A stretch of DNA of 64,000 nucleotides from Cryphonectria parasitica EP155 (GCF_011745365.1 NW_024468912.1:1674001-1738000), one strand, 5' to 3'; counted from the first letter of the stretch, positions 1 to 11,844 are shown. The notes: a model not told the origin generated them from the sequence alone. Made by a program: numbers and translations.

Positions 1-1382
1 CCCCCTTCCTTTCTCTCTCTCTCTCTCTCCCACCCCTCCTCCTCGCATGTGAGACTGCGTGTGGCGTACACACCTCCTTCAAGACCAGCGTGGGGAGGAC
101 GATAACCTTTTTCTCTCTCACTATTCTGTACTATGTATGCGCAGGCGACATGCACTGATAACGGCACCCGGCAGGATTTTTATGGTGTTATTAGCAAGAC
201 CCCAGCCCAGCTCTGCCCATTCGCAGATTCCCACCCCCATTCCCCATCCATCCTCTAACCCTGGAATGAGGGTCGACTCCGAAGTGGCCCTCTCTTTTTA
301 GTCTTTCCTCCTGCCTAAAGTAAATAGCTTTAAAAATGTCGACATGGGTCATGAAAGTGACTGCAGTAGGCCTCACGCGAGGCATCTCTGTCTCCCACCT
401 TGCAACTTCCTCCGTCCGTCCCGCTCTCGCTCTTTTGTGGTCCCTCCCTAGTCCCTTGTCACTCTCTTGATCTTGCATATGCGTTGCTGCTGCCGTCCCC
501 TGTTTGTCTGTCACTCCATGTCTATAACGAGCAGCTGGCCAACGGCGTGACGTTGACTCCTTGGTTCCGGTCCTCTTGTTCTTCTCTTTTTTTCCTCATG
601 TTTCTTTACGATTATCTCTCTATCTCTTCCTATCTTGTTTTTTTCCCCCTCACTCCCTCCCTCATCAGGTTGCAGTGGCCGGGTCGACCCGTGTCGATCC
701 GCGTCGGAGTCCGTGTAAGCCAACAGTAGAGAAGGACGAGCTGCAGTCACCTCACTTCGTCTAGGGCCAGGTGACGATCACGGTCGGCCGACGGCTCTCT
801 GCTCTGTCCCTCCACTTTCCTCCCATCTGCTGATCTCATCTCCTACCCCGGGCGACAGTTGTACTGGGAAGAGAGAAACGCAAATAACCCGCCCACAACC
901 CAGTCAGCAACACATGGTCCCAGCTCCCTCCCAAATATCTTTTTTTGAGATATCCTTGCGATACTTGACTCTTTCTGTCGGGGTCAAATCTCAATATTAA
1001 CTTATTTGAAACCCAACATCAATCTTGGGTCACGAGACCAATTTCAACAGCCCGTCCGTTGCTTGACAGTGCAGCAAAAAAGAACGTGGCGGAAACATCC
1101 GTCGTTCGTCCGTCCACGGCGTCAAACTTTACGCTCGGACGGTAGGGCGGTAAGACGGCAGAGACAAAAGAGACGGGAAGACAAGAAGAAGAAAAGAGAC
1201 AGGAGAAGGAGGAGAAAAGAAAAGAAGGAGAGAAAGAAAAAGAAAAAAAGACTTTAATCAGGGCCAAAATTTCACCTCAGTACTGGACGTCAGACAAAAC
1301 CAACGAAACCCCCTTCTTCCCGAGGGAGGTCCCTCAAAGCATCACCCCACACCCATCATCCTCCCGTGGGTATGTCGTCAAC
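1..1382. promoter_or_regulatory. 5' region of the rhodopsin-like gene, pyrimidine-rich
   Basis: No gene is supported here. The sequence opens with a CT microsatellite (about 11-29) and is strongly pyrimidine-rich on the + strand to about 840, as is common in long fungal promoters and 5' leaders. A purine-rich block of about 90 bp (1160-1253) lies 130 bp before the start codon of the next gene. The short ORFs here are low-complexity translations of these tracts. Confidence 0.5.
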
Positions 1383-2961
1383 ATGTCGGTGCTCCCAATA
1401 CTTGCACCGCGGGAGAGCGAGGACAGCATCACGATAGTCGGCAGCTCGAGACTGTCGTTTTATCCCATCACCGAGTGGGATATACGAGTCATCATCGTCC
1501 TCTGGGTGCTCTTCTTCGTCACCTCAGTCTTCGTCGTCCTACGCCTATACTCGCGAGTCAAGATCCTGCAGTTCTATGCGCTAGAGGATTATCTCTATAA
1601 TATCGCTTTTGTAAGTCGAATATCCGTCTTGTATGGGATGGGAAGACGTTGTTGGAACATTTCTCGAGCACGTCGCCCCCAATACGATACCACTTCGTAG
1701 AATGAGTAATGACTGACATGATCGGCTTCGTCCGTCCGTCCTTGCCCCAGACCATCCTCCTCGCCTACAATGCCATAATAACCTTCTACTCGTACCATGG
1801 CCTGGGCAGCCAGCTCCTCTCGGTCATGACCACAGCCGACGTGCGTCTTGCGGTCGTCTTCGAGAACGTCCTCTTCGACCTGGCCTCGTTGGGTCTCCTG
1901 ATCGCCAAGTCGTCGCTCATCTCGTTCCTCATGCGGCTTGTGCCGCAGCACCACTCCCTCTTCTGCTGGCGCGTGCTCATCATCGGGCCCCTCTTCGTCC
2001 TGGGCGTCGTCTCCCTCGGCGCCATGCTGGCCATGTGGGCCCGCTGCTTCGGCGAACTGGGCGGCTCCAGCCTGCTGTGCACTGACATCACCGACGCCAT
2101 GCACTGGATGCAGGCCGCTGCGGCCTTCTCCGTCGCCGTCGACCTGTGGTACGCAGCCATGCCCTGGTATCTGCTGCACAGGCTCACCAGGCCGAGGAGG
2201 GAGAAGTATCTCGTCCAGGGAAGTATGAGCCTGGGCGTCATCGCCGCTGGGTGCGGTATCGCGAGGGCGCTGAGCATCTACCCCGCGGCCACCAACGCCG
2301 ATGCCAAGTCTGGTATGCTGAACCTTTGATCTTCCTTCTTCGTCCTGCCTCCTCTGCGCCCCCCCTTCCCCCTCCCTCTTAGCAGTCTGGTGCTGACTCT
2401 TTCTGTCTTTCTCCCCTCACAGCCGCGATCCTCTACCTCTGGCACGGCGCCGAGATGGCCGTCACCATGATCTGCATAGGCATGCCCGTCTGCCGCCCCG
2501 CCGTCAGCTCGATGCTCCAGGCCCTCGGTATCCGCGTGCATTCCTTTCGGACCACCAAGGAGCACAACAGTAATCACACCGGTAGCAAGTACCACCAACA
2601 GAGCTCGTCGTACATCCGCAACTTTGGCGCCAACGCCACCTGGGAGGAGGCCGTGGGAGCCACCGATGTGGACTCTTGGAGCCAGCGCAGGATCCTAGGC
2701 GTGGGCGACACCACCTCGGGTGCTACGGGCGGGGTGCACGGCGGTGTGACTGCTACTCCTGGCGCCAATGGCGTTGGTGGTGGCGCAGGTGGTGGAAAAG
2801 AGGCTGGTGGTGATGGCTTGGCCGGGTCCAGGAGAGAAAGCATCATCACTGCTGGAGGAAAGGAGTTTGAGCTGGGCTATCCAATGAGAACAATGAGCAA
2901 GAGCGGGATCACAGTTACCAAGACGGTGGATATAACAAATGGAAGGAAGAATTCGCGGTGA
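1383..2961 (+). CDS. Rhodopsin-like seven-TM fungal membrane protein
   Basis: Exons 1383-1610, 1751-2312 and 2423-2961 join into 442 residues; both introns (140 and 110 bp) have GTAAGT/GTATGC donors and CAG acceptors and keep frame. Hydrophobic segments begin near residues 34-56 (IIVLWVLFFVTSVFVVL) and continue through exon 2, giving about seven membrane spans. A YHGLGSQL loop resembles the GLG-H loop of fungal rhodopsin-domain integral membrane proteins, a large family of unknown ligand found in the plasma membrane. The last 130 residues are a hydrophilic Gly/Ser/Thr-rich cytosolic tail. I see no retinal-binding lysine context, so a light-sensing role is not implied. It could equally belong to a neighbouring DUF family of fungal 7-TM proteins; the membrane topology is surer than the family name. 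Confidence 0.85.
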
Positions 2962-4261
2962 CGGAAGGAAGAGATCGAAGAAAGGAGGGACAGAGGGAAG
3001 GAAAGAGTGGTGGTAGCGTTCTAGCGACCAGCCAAGCTTTGCCTCTTCGTCCCTCACTTTCTTTCCTTTCTTCCCTCTCCATCAGAGTGTCGTGGCAGAG
3101 CGTTTCTTTTTACCTCTTTTTTTTCACACAATTGTTGAATGATACCTTATGGGCATATCAATCAGATGAGGCATCTTGATAGAGCCCGGAGCGGGAGTTT
3201 GGATGGCTGGGCGGCAGTCTCTCAATGTGTATGACATTATGTATTCGTCTGTACATCCTCGAATAGCTCAATGCTTCTACGTTACTCTGGTCTCTGGAGC
3301 TCAAGAGATGGATCCGAGATGGACCCTCGATGGTTGAAGTCGTCTTCCCTCCTGTCCACCCACTTCAGTAATTGAAGAGTGAGATTACTTCTCATCGAAA
3401 TAACTCATGGGTAAGTCTCCCCTATTCCCTCACAACCTCAGGAGCCATGAAGCCTCCCATAACAGTAGCTACATGGTTATGTATGACCTCCGCCACTTGA
3501 AAACAGAGCTTAGCGGCAAGAATGTGGACATCGCTCGTACATTCTTCCCGACACGCACAATGTCACATTCATCTTGTCCCAGCTGTATACGCCAGAGTAC
3601 CTCAGCACCTTGCCATATACGAAAGGTGCTGAACCTCCCCCTGCTCATGCTGCTCATCATCAGCATCTGTGAGCGCGGCTGCGGCTTCGCTCAGATCGCA
3701 TCCCGACTGCCTTCCGAACAGGTTGAAATACAAGAAGGATTGGCTTCGCAAGACGGGAAGTGAAAGAAGACAAGCGTTGATGTGGAACTAAGAAGGGAAA
3801 GAAGGTGATGCACAAGTTGTAAGAGGTTGCTCAGAGGTAGTGAGTTGTGTAGCAATTAGCAATGCATCGAAACCCGTCAGTAAGCAGCGTATATAGCATC
3901 TTTATCATCTAACCCCAGTCTATGGTCTCGCACAAACAGAAAGGAGTATTATACAAAGCCTTTGGCCAATCATCATTGCCAAGACGCTCTCTACGCCCAG
4001 ATTCCCACCAAGATGGTCCCAACAAGAAAAGTTGAGCCCGTCCTCGCCAGGACGCCGTCCCTTCTAAATGCAGAATAAGCCAGAGAAGACGTCTTAAAGT
4101 TTTCATGTCGAAGCAACCCAGTGGATGCATATCCTCTGAGTGCAACCCTGTCCCTGCCCTTGCCGGACTGTGCTCAACTCTACCACACTCTACCGCACGG
4201 CTCCTGCCCCTTCCCCCACCAATTCTTCCATGTTCTATCTTTTCTATCGTCTGTGATGCAT
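2962..4261. other. Convergent intergenic region
   Basis: This 1.3 kb separates two genes that point toward each other, so it holds both 3' UTRs. An ORF of 118 codons on + at 3407-3763 has no recognisable domain or splice support, and I do not call it. Confidence 0.4.
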
Positions 4262-5620
4262 TTACTTTGCAATTTCTACTCCTCCGGTAGCGTTCAATGC
4301 GCGCTTGACGTCGCCTGCGTCCAGTTAGCATTATGGTTATGGGAATTGAAGGGGTAGCAAAGTGGTGAAGGGGGCGAAGGGGGGGGAGGAATTGGTGGAC
4401 TGAGGGTGACTTACCGTAGATGGCGAACTGGAAGGCGGTCAGGGTGCCGACCATGAACAGACGGGCGCCAATACCGGTGTAGGAGCCGCGGAGACCAAGC
4501 TCCTTGCCGATCTTGACCAGGCGGGTCATGGTGCCCTCACCGGGCAGACCCTTAGTCTTGTTGATCTTGGACAGCATGGTGTCGGCGGGCTGGGAGACGA
4601 TGGCGGCGGCGAAACCGGCGATCAGGCCAGAGCCCAGGTTGACAGTGGTCTGGGCGCCGTCGGACATCTCGTTCTTGGGGTACGAGCGGTAGATGGCCTC
4701 GGCAACCTTCTCGTAGACGACGAACTTGGCCATGGTGTAAGGGATCCTGGCAAGGGAACGTGTAAGCAAGACTGGCAAGTATAAAAGACAGGCAAGGGGG
4801 GGGGGGTGGTGGTGGAGGATGTCGAGACTTACTGCTTGAAAAGGATGGGGCCGAAGCCAGCGTAGAAGGCGCCGATACCCTCCTGGCTCAGCATCTTGCT
4901 GAAGCCGCTCAGCAGGCCGGAGGCATAGGTGGGCTCGGAGACGAGACGGATACGGGTGGCCTCGAGAGGGCAGAGGGCAATGTCGGCGAAGAACTCGGCG
5001 CAGGCAGACGAGGCCAGGTAGACGCCGGTGCGGTAGTTGGAGGCGTTCTCGTAGCCGACCAGGTTGATGGACTGCTGCTTGAAGAACTCGTATCCACCGA
5101 ACTTGAAGGCGCCCTGCAGGAAGTAACCGGCGGCGGTAGGGCCAAAGCCGGTCAGCAGAGCACCGGCACCCTCGTTCTGGATGACCTGCTTGAAGCCACC
5201 GATCATGCCGCGGTTGTAGGTGACAGGGTCGAGCTGGATACGGGTCTTGACGCTGTAGAAGGGGCAATTGTCAGCTGTTGATACTCTATATCCATCTGCT
5301 GGTCGCACTCAACGGCCGTTGGGGTGGTTTTCTGTGATAAAAGGCGACGGGTGCGCACGGCGGTAGTCGCGTCGGTCGCAAAGCTGAATGGCCAAGATAG
5401 GGCTGCGGCATCAGGAGTACGAGGGCAAAGGGACAAAGAGCTCGACGTACACATCAACGGGCGTCAGAGCACCGTGAGTTACTGAGCAGCAGATGGCGCC
5501 GGCAAGGGCGAATCTGGAGTAGAGAGCGACGCCGCTGAGCTGGCCGGGGGCGGCAGCAGCAGCCTTCTGGACGACGGCATCGACCTTGGTCGAGCCGGTG
5601 GATTGCGTAGGCGAGGCCAT
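4262..5620 (-). CDS. MIR1: Mitochondrial phosphate carrier (MIR1-type)
   Basis: Exons on the minus strand (5620-5451, 5252-4833, 4746-4415, 4314-4262) join in frame into 324 residues. The protein imports inorganic phosphate with H+ across the inner mitochondrial membrane for ATP synthesis. It has the three-fold mitochondrial carrier repeat with signature motifs PVDVVK (residues 54-59), PLEATR in the second repeat and QPADTMLSK in the third. The GAFKFGGYE and SQPADT stretches are typical of Mir1/PiC rather than other carriers. Length is close to yeast Mir1. The tiny last exon (53 bp) encodes the tail ending GGVEIAK and is preceded by a GCTAAC branch site. An Ala-rich leader (residues 1-30) precedes the first helix. 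The function is housekeeping and strongly supported. Confidence 0.95.
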
Positions 5621-6419
5621 CGTGACTGTTGGAAGAGAAGACTGGCTACGAGTAGCAGGAAGACACGAAAAACAGAAGAAGGATGGAGTGGAGATGGGGG
5701 AGAACTGGATCTCGTCGTAGAACGGAGGTTGGAGTGGAGGGAGCAGTGATGCTGTTGACGATGCTGGGATTGGGACGTAAAAGAACAACAAAAGTTTTAT
5801 TTAGCCGGGCTCGGGCCTTGGACAACAAGCAGCGTGAAAAATGGCTCTGCTCGGGTCGGAACGGGTTTGAATAGGCCTAGCGGATGGTAGTGCAGGGATG
5901 GCACTGATCTTAGGCTGAGCCGTGCTGATTATGTACTCAACATCATGTACTGTATGATAAAGAACGGTAGGCTTCTCTGGCTATTTACTAACAGCATCAA
6001 CTACATCAAAAGTGCCTCCCCCACTAGTGACTTGTCCACTCAGAACCCCAGGAGAGCACACTGCTCCAATTGCTGACTGATGATAGGATATCACGATGAA
6101 CGACTGTGTAACATCATCGTCCATCACCACCACATCCTCATTGCCTGCAAGATCACGAAACATTCAACAGGCGCCAGAATCTCTCATATCCTTGCGAGAC
6201 ACAATTTGGGGAGTGCCTCAGTTGCGTGGTATTACAGACTGAAATCTGTCTTAATACAACCTTTCTTCTTTGCTCGTACTGGGTTGCGGCCTCTGATAGG
6301 AGTTCCGACCTGCGCAAGCCTCAAGCGACAGTGGCACTCGCTGAAGACCGCCAAAGAAAAGAAAAAGAAAGAAAAAAAGCACTGTGGAAATATGCAGGAC
6401 GACTATTCATGGTGAAGGA
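5621..6419. promoter_or_regulatory. MIR1 upstream region
   Basis: This interval contains the 5' leader and promoter of the phosphate carrier on the minus strand and the 3' end of the next minus-strand gene. I see no further coding sequence; short ORFs at 6080-6609 are antisense to, or upstream of, the small gene and lack domain features. Confidence 0.4.
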
Positions 6420-6946
6420 TCAGACCAAATCCCACTCCTCAACAGCGTCCTCCCTCTCGATCACAACCCATCCCTCTCTCTTGCGCTGCTCCTCCTGGGC
6501 CTCCTTGATTCTAGCCACGTGCTGCTTGATGGCCTCCGCCTCTTTTTTCGTTGTGAACAGAAGCCGCTCAAAGTCGAGAGTCAGGTCGATTCCCTCGACG
6601 TTCAAGTGATCATTCAGCCAGATACGGATCTGGTTGGCCACCTTCTGGTCGTAAGGGGGGTCCTTGAAGACACTACACTGAAGCTGTTGAATCAGGCTCC
6701 AGATCCTCATGCGCTTGGGGTCACGCTCGGGGCCACAGGTGCCCTTTAAGGACCAGAGGATAGACTACAATGCCAGTGTTCAGTGTTATCTAAATACCCA
6801 CGAGGGACTCAAGAGAGGGAAGGGCAGGGGAGTGTGCTGCGTACCGCCACACCTGTGATGAATTCGGCCAAGCAGGCATCTTTGGCGGCTCCACCCCAGA
6901 GCTCGATCAGCTCAAGGTCCTTGTCGAGGGACTGCGTCACAGGCAT
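6420..6946 (-). CDS. Hypothetical small protein, possibly the 3' part of a longer gene
   Basis: Two exons (6946-6845 and 6764-6420) join in phase 0 across an 80-bp intron with a GTACGC donor and TTGTAG acceptor, giving 148 residues. I chose the ATG at 6946 (MPVTQSLDKDLELIELWGG) because it is the last good start before the conserved-looking core. The protein is charged and helical with a Glu/Lys-rich C terminus (EAIKQHVARIKEAQEEQRK), no signal peptide and no membrane segment. I do not recognise the family. Upstream, at 7176-6937, a second frame also looks protein-like (SSGDTRNPTYLKNAVADP) and runs into the same place. A one-base difference near 6950 would join the two, so this may be the end of a longer gene, an unseen exon or a decaying copy. 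Confidence 0.5.
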
Positions 6947-7911
6947 CTCGGATCTGCCACCGCGTTCTTCAGGTAGGTGGGGTTGCGAGTGTCGCCAGAC
7001 GATCGACTGAAGGAGCCGTATCGGTGCTTTGTTCGGCCGCAACGCCGAGAGCAGTCGGAAACGAAGAGGTCGAAAGGTTCAAAGTGCAAGTGCCAGGTCG
7101 TTTGGCTCTCTCTTGTTGAAGGATTGTGGTCAAACTCCTTCACCTCGGCCACGTTGGTTCTGACGGGGCACAGCAAGAATGTCGATGAGTTGTCGATGAG
7201 GTTGCGAACACCGTCGAAACTGTTTGACTGATAATGGCGATGATTGTACCGTCTTCTTTGGAAATTCTGCGTTTGCCAGTTGGAAAAAGTTGACCTATCT
7301 CAAGAAGCTTGACAATGCTTTGAGAAGAGGGTTGGAAACTGTTTCACACGGAGGCTGGCTTCGTTGCCTTCTTGGTTGTGTGTGCCTTAGGGCTTGATCA
7401 AGTGTCGTGTCCTACCAAGCACAATAAGGCACTACCCCTTGCTTACTTACAGTGCTCTCATCCTGACATCGAGCTGCAAAGACCAACAACCTCCAGTCAA
7501 GTGACCTCCGCCTTGAGGAGCCAGGAATCCTCAACGTGCCGCCTTCTGCAGTCATGTACATGAACATCAGCTCCCGGGGTAGCTTTATTAGCTGGGCAGC
7601 CAGGGAGGAACAGGTAGCACTCTTCGTCTCTGTCTCGTCTTCTTGGTGTGGGCAAAGTGCTCCATCCATTCTGGTCTTGTCCCATGTGTACTACTACTCA
7701 TGTGCTTTCCTGAGTGCACTCCTAGACATCGCCATCACTTAGCAGCCTGCCCAGCTTCTCTTGCACATGGGGATAACTTCCCAAAGACTGTCCATGGTGC
7801 AAACCACCCTCAGAGGGCACTTGGATCCCACAAGCGCCAGAAATCAAGCATAAATGAACTGACAACTCAGATGCTGCAAACAATCAATTCAAGCCTCATC
7901 AACACCCGACC
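6947..7911. other. Intergenic region with possible upstream coding remnants
   Basis: The minus strand from 7176 to 6950 has coding-like character in a frame offset from the small gene below it. From 7240 to 7911 I see only the 3' region of the flotillin gene and no supported feature. Confidence 0.3.
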
Positions 7912-9929
7912 TTATTCCTCAGAGTCCAACTTTGCAATCTGCTTGTTCTTCTCAACATCTGCCATCTGTTCGTGTATCCGGCCAAATTGCCACTCTGGAA
8001 GAGTGATGCCCGTCTGCTCATTGATAGTCGTCATGAGGGGAGGAAGCATTTGATATATATCTGGTCATGAAGTTGATTAGTATTCAGATTCCGCAGTTGG
8101 TGCGTACCTCAAGAATCAGCTCACCGCGCATAGTCTCCGTACTACTCGACGAGCCACCCTCGCGACCCCGTGCGCCAGTGGTCCAAACGGAGATCTTGGG
8201 CTGGAGCCCGCGGATGGCGTTGGCGTTGGCATTGGCAAGCTCGATATAGGTGCCATCCTTGATCATCAAGTACTGCAGAAGACCAGGAGGCCCGCCCAAG
8301 GCGTCAGCCATCCTGCCGTACGCAGTGGCCATCGCGGCCATACCCTCTGCTTCCTTCAGCAGGCTCTGCGATTGAGCCTCGGCCTCTTTGATGGAGGCAT
8401 AGTTGCCAGCATCAGCGTCACACCGCGTTCTATATGCATTGGCATCCGCAGTCTGCTTGGCGGCCTCGAGACCTGCCTTGGCCTCTGCCAGCGTCTTGTA
8501 CGCACCGGCGTCGGCGCTCTTGTTGGCTGCATAATTAGCAGCGTCTGCACCCGTCTTCGTCTTGCACGCCTCGGCATCTGCAGTCTGCTTGGCCGCCTCG
8601 AGCTCTGCATGCGCCTCCGTCTCCAGCTTGTACGCTCGGGCGTCAGCGCCCGCCTTGGCGTCGACCTGCATCTGATACGCCTTGGCCTCGGCACCCGTCC
8701 GCGTCTCGTACGCCTGGGCATCCGCAGACTGGTTGGCGGCCTTGGCCTCGGCTTCTGTCTCGTACACGCGGGCGTCTGCGCTTGCCTTGGCCGCAGCCTG
8801 GGTCTCATACGCCTTCGCATCGGCCGCCTGCTGCTTTGCCTCGCGGGCAATCGTGGCCTTGACGACATCATGGGCGCGCAGGCGCTCCATCTCGGCAGCG
8901 GCACGCTTGACCCCCACCTCGCGCTTGAGCTCCTCGTCTCTGGACTCAGTGGCGCGTGCGGCCACGATCTTGGCGATGTCAACGTTCTGGCTGAGGACGG
9001 TCTTGCGCGTGGCGAGTTTGGCTTCGGCGGCTGCTCTGTCGCTGTCCCGCTCCGTCTTCTGCACCGCCGTCTCGGCGTTGATCTTGGCAATCTCTCGCTC
9101 CTGCTCGCCTTTGCGCTTCGCCTCGCCGACGTTGCCGAGCAGCTGTGCCTCGGCTACGTCGACGCGGGCCTGGTTTGTAGCGCCCTCGTGGGCCTTGCGC
9201 GCCAGGGACTCGAAGTAGTTGCTCTCGGGGGCATCACGCAGCTCCTTGACGTTCGCGTTATAGATTTTCAGGCCGAACTGGTCCAGCTCGCTTTGGATGT
9301 TTCGGAAGATTCGGCGCTCTGCGACCTGTCAGTTAGTAATATCTTTATTTCTCACAACATGAAAGATCAACGCACGTACTAAACTCCTCACGCTCCGTGA
9401 ATATCTCTTCCATGGTCATGGACGACACGAGCACACGAGTCTCGCCTTCGATGATACCCTTGATGATGTTTTGCAGGAATGAGTTGGTCTTCTGATCAGA
9501 TGTCCTTGAGCTACCACTCGTTAGCAGCATCGCATATTTCATCAAAGAATCATCGCGGACATAGTCTTCCTGGGCTTCGCCGTTGACTTGACTCTGTACA
9601 TTTCGAGAGCCCGACGAATTTGCGCCCCTGGCATCGACATCGGGCCCGACTGTGAACACGACAGGGAGGAGGAACTGCAACTTCTCTTTGGTCATGGCCT
9701 GGAGATCAATGGCATAGTCGTGAGGTTGCACGCTGAGGTAAAGGCCGGATGTCAACATGCCGGAGATGAGTAGAAGGGGGACTTGCAAGCAGCTTGCATA
9801 TTACCTGAAGCGGATGTATCTTTGAAGTGGCCATATGACGGCCGACTTGCATATTCGGACAGTACTGATCCCTACGCCAGTGATGGCGAGGTACTCATTC
9901 GGTGCCGAGATTTTGTAAAAGGGCGGCAT
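7912..9929 (-). CDS. Flotillin (SPFH/band 7 family) with expanded Ala-rich repeat stalk
   Basis: Exons 9929-9805, 9732-9380, 9318-8125 and 8060-7912 join into 606 residues. The start MPPFYKISAPNEYLAITG and the LQAMTKEKLQFLLPVVFTVGP block match flotillin N termini; an SPFH domain covers about residues 1-200. The C terminus (IYQMLPPLMTTINEQTG) is also flotillin-like. Flotillins scaffold ordered membrane microdomains at the cytosolic face of the plasma membrane and endosomes. Between about residues 318 and 480 lie some eight degenerate units of the form ADAxAYxT (for example KQTADANAYRTR), a coiled-coil stalk that makes the protein clearly longer than animal flotillins (about 430). The last intron is defined by frame: the donor at 8124 (GTGAGC) keeps the C-terminal frame open, while the stronger-looking GTACGC at 8107 would give an early stop. 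An ATACTAAT branch site supports this intron. Confidence 0.92.
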
Positions 9930-10916
9930 GAGGTTGACCTGTATTAGCAAATCTCGACATGGAGTTCTTCGACGTAAATGAATGTATCCTGACGTGCGTA
10001 CTAGGTAATGTTGACAATCGTAAGGAGGAGCTCGTTGATGGTAAAGTGGCCCCTTACATACCCTGCCAAGGCTGGAAAGCCAGGAACGAAGCGGCCCTCT
10101 TATATAAGTACCCGAAGAAACATTTCGTATCGGTAGGCTCGGTACGCTATACTAAGTCCAGTAGCATTTCATATGAGAAGGGGCAAGCACGTATAGAGAC
10201 AGAGAAGAAGAAGAACGACGTACCAGCAATTCACAGCCAGCGAGCGTCTCTCTGGCTGCATTCTCCATGAATATCAGTGCAAAGTAGGCAGAAAATGCAA
10301 ATATCTTCTGGCCGGTGCGTCATACTGGTAGTGGGCTACGAGTCTAAACACGGCTTTCAGCCACTACCTTCGCCATTCATCAAAGCTATCACCTGGCAGC
10401 TCTTCGCGCGTTTCTCATGTTTTAATTCGTCTCTTCTTGCTCTAGTTCACTTAGAAGGTGTCACAAAGCTCAAGCATTTTCTAACGAGACAAATGGGCAG
10501 CGCACTAAGCAACGAATACTCTGAGCTTCTCAACATATCTGAATCCTCGAAACGACCTAAGGGAGCTCCAGGTGTACTTAAACTCGATCACATGGCTCGA
10601 ATATTCTCCTAAAATATACGTTGGCGAGTCTAAAACATATAGAGCCCGCTCTAAGATCATCTTAACCTACTTGAGTGCTGAAGCATGCGCTGATGACGAG
10701 GCCAGTGGACTACTAGAGATCCGGCTGGAGCTATCGACACATGGACCACACAAGTGACGTCTATACCCTAAGCCATCTGCCAAGATCCCTTTACTATAAG
10801 AAACCTGTCGCGCCGCCGCGCGCACAGGAGATATCTTTGTGATCTCCAAGCTGGCGCTTATCGGTCGCGTGCAACAAGGCTTATCTCTGGGGTGGAAAAA
10901 AGGAACTTCATGTACA
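9930..10916. promoter_or_regulatory. Divergent region between flotillin and an orphan ORF
   Basis: A TATATAAG box near 10101-10106 reads on both strands and sits about 170 bp before the flotillin start. Two + strand ORFs (9959-10270, 103 codons; 10277-10612) show no recognisable domain and are not called. Confidence 0.35.
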
Positions 10917-11777
10917 ATGTCGTGCGAACGATATGGAAGCGCATCCAGACGAATCCGTCAGACCTTAGAGCCTCCTCCACCTTACACTACGACAAGTCCG
11001 ACTCAGTTCTCAGGACCCTTCGTCGCTACCTCGACGTCACCATCCATAAGGGACGCGAGTCTTGCTCAAGCAGTCGACCGAACCTCTCAACAGATCATCG
11101 AAGCTCACGGATCACAGTTGAGGCGCGCAATGCAGGAGGATGAAGACCTGGTACAGGACATGATCGTGCTTGTCAAAGAGTTCCTGGATGATGTCTGCAA
11201 ACACCGTCCGATGAGCCGAGGGAAGAGCTTAGCCCGAGGAGAAAATACGTCCGAGTTGTATCTTGCGCCTGAGGAGGCTGTCCCCTTCCCACATGGCTGG
11301 GCACTCGCCGGCATGGATCTGAGGCGGGAAGATAATGTCTACGTCAAAGAATCGAGGGTAGTCCACCACCGCTGCTACCTGGTGAATACCGAAGAAAAGA
11401 GCCCCACACAGGCAGCGCATGACTACCAAATTGGTTCAAATCAGGAACATGAGTTAAACCGTGGTGACAAAGAGGAAGTGCAGGGCCTGTTATGGTGGAA
11501 AGACTCGGCTCGAGCCCATCACGTGGCTCGTCGTCTAGCTGCAGAATTCGAAGCTATACCACGCCCGATATTATCCGACACCAAGAGTACAGGCGGACCA
11601 GTGCGTGATGTCAAAGTGGAGGCAAACACCGTCCCCAGAAACGTGGCGGCATCAACACGTGCCGAGGAGTTGACCTTTCGACGACAGAACGAGATGGGAT
11701 TATGGGAGAGCACATCAGGATGGACCATCGTCATCACTTGTAAATTCAAGTACGGACCTCTACTTCATTGCTCATGA
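10917..11777 (+). CDS. Hypothetical protein, 286 residues
   Basis: An uninterrupted frame of 286 codons from the ATG at 10917 (the frame is open further upstream only from a GTG). It has a Pro-rich N-terminal stretch (LEPPPPYTTTSP), then a helical acidic segment (RRAMQEDEDLVQDMIVLVKEFLDDV), then a mixed region with HHRCYLVN and LLWWKDSARAHHVARRLAAEF. There is no signal peptide and no membrane helix. I do not recognise the family. Its C terminus lies 67 bp from the end of the convergent acetyltransferase gene. Amino-acid composition and length favour a real or recently real gene. A missed intron at the 5' end is possible, because a second frame starting near 10910 also looks coding. Confidence 0.5.
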   Translation: MSCERYGSASRRIRQTLEPPPPYTTTSPTQFSGPFVATSTSPSIRDASLAQAVDRTSQQIIEAHGSQLRRAMQEDEDLVQDMIVLVKEFLDDVCKHRPMSRGKSLARGENTSELYLAPEEAVPFPHGWALAGMDLRREDNVYVKESRVVHHRCYLVNTEEKSPTQAAHDYQIGSNQEHELNRGDKEEVQGLLWWKDSARAHHVARRLAAEFEAIPRPILSDTKSTGGPVRDVKVEANTVPRNVAASTRAEELTFRRQNEMGLWESTSGWTIVITCKFKYGPLLHCS

Positions 11778-11844
11778 GTCTATAAGAAGTAAAAGACAGG
11801 GAAAACAGTCGAGGAGCTGGGACGGTGAGAGCCGAATACAAATC

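Noticed and set aside
1006..1257. Arg/Lys-rich ORF on +
   Set aside because: Translation of a polypurine tract in the 5' region, not a nuclear protein.
1595..2179. 194-codon ORF on - opposite the rhodopsin-like gene
   Set aside because: Shadow of GC-rich sense codons; no features.
3407..3763. 118-codon ORF on + between convergent genes
   Set aside because: No domain, odd composition, and it lies in the expected 3' UTR zone.
3909..5267. 452-codon ORF on - overlapping MIR1
   Set aside because: Reads MIR1 exon 2 out of frame and runs through its introns; only the exon 3 portion is real coding.
8372..9382. 336-codon ORF on + opposite flotillin
   Set aside because: Antisense shadow created by the repetitive Ala-rich codons of the flotillin gene.
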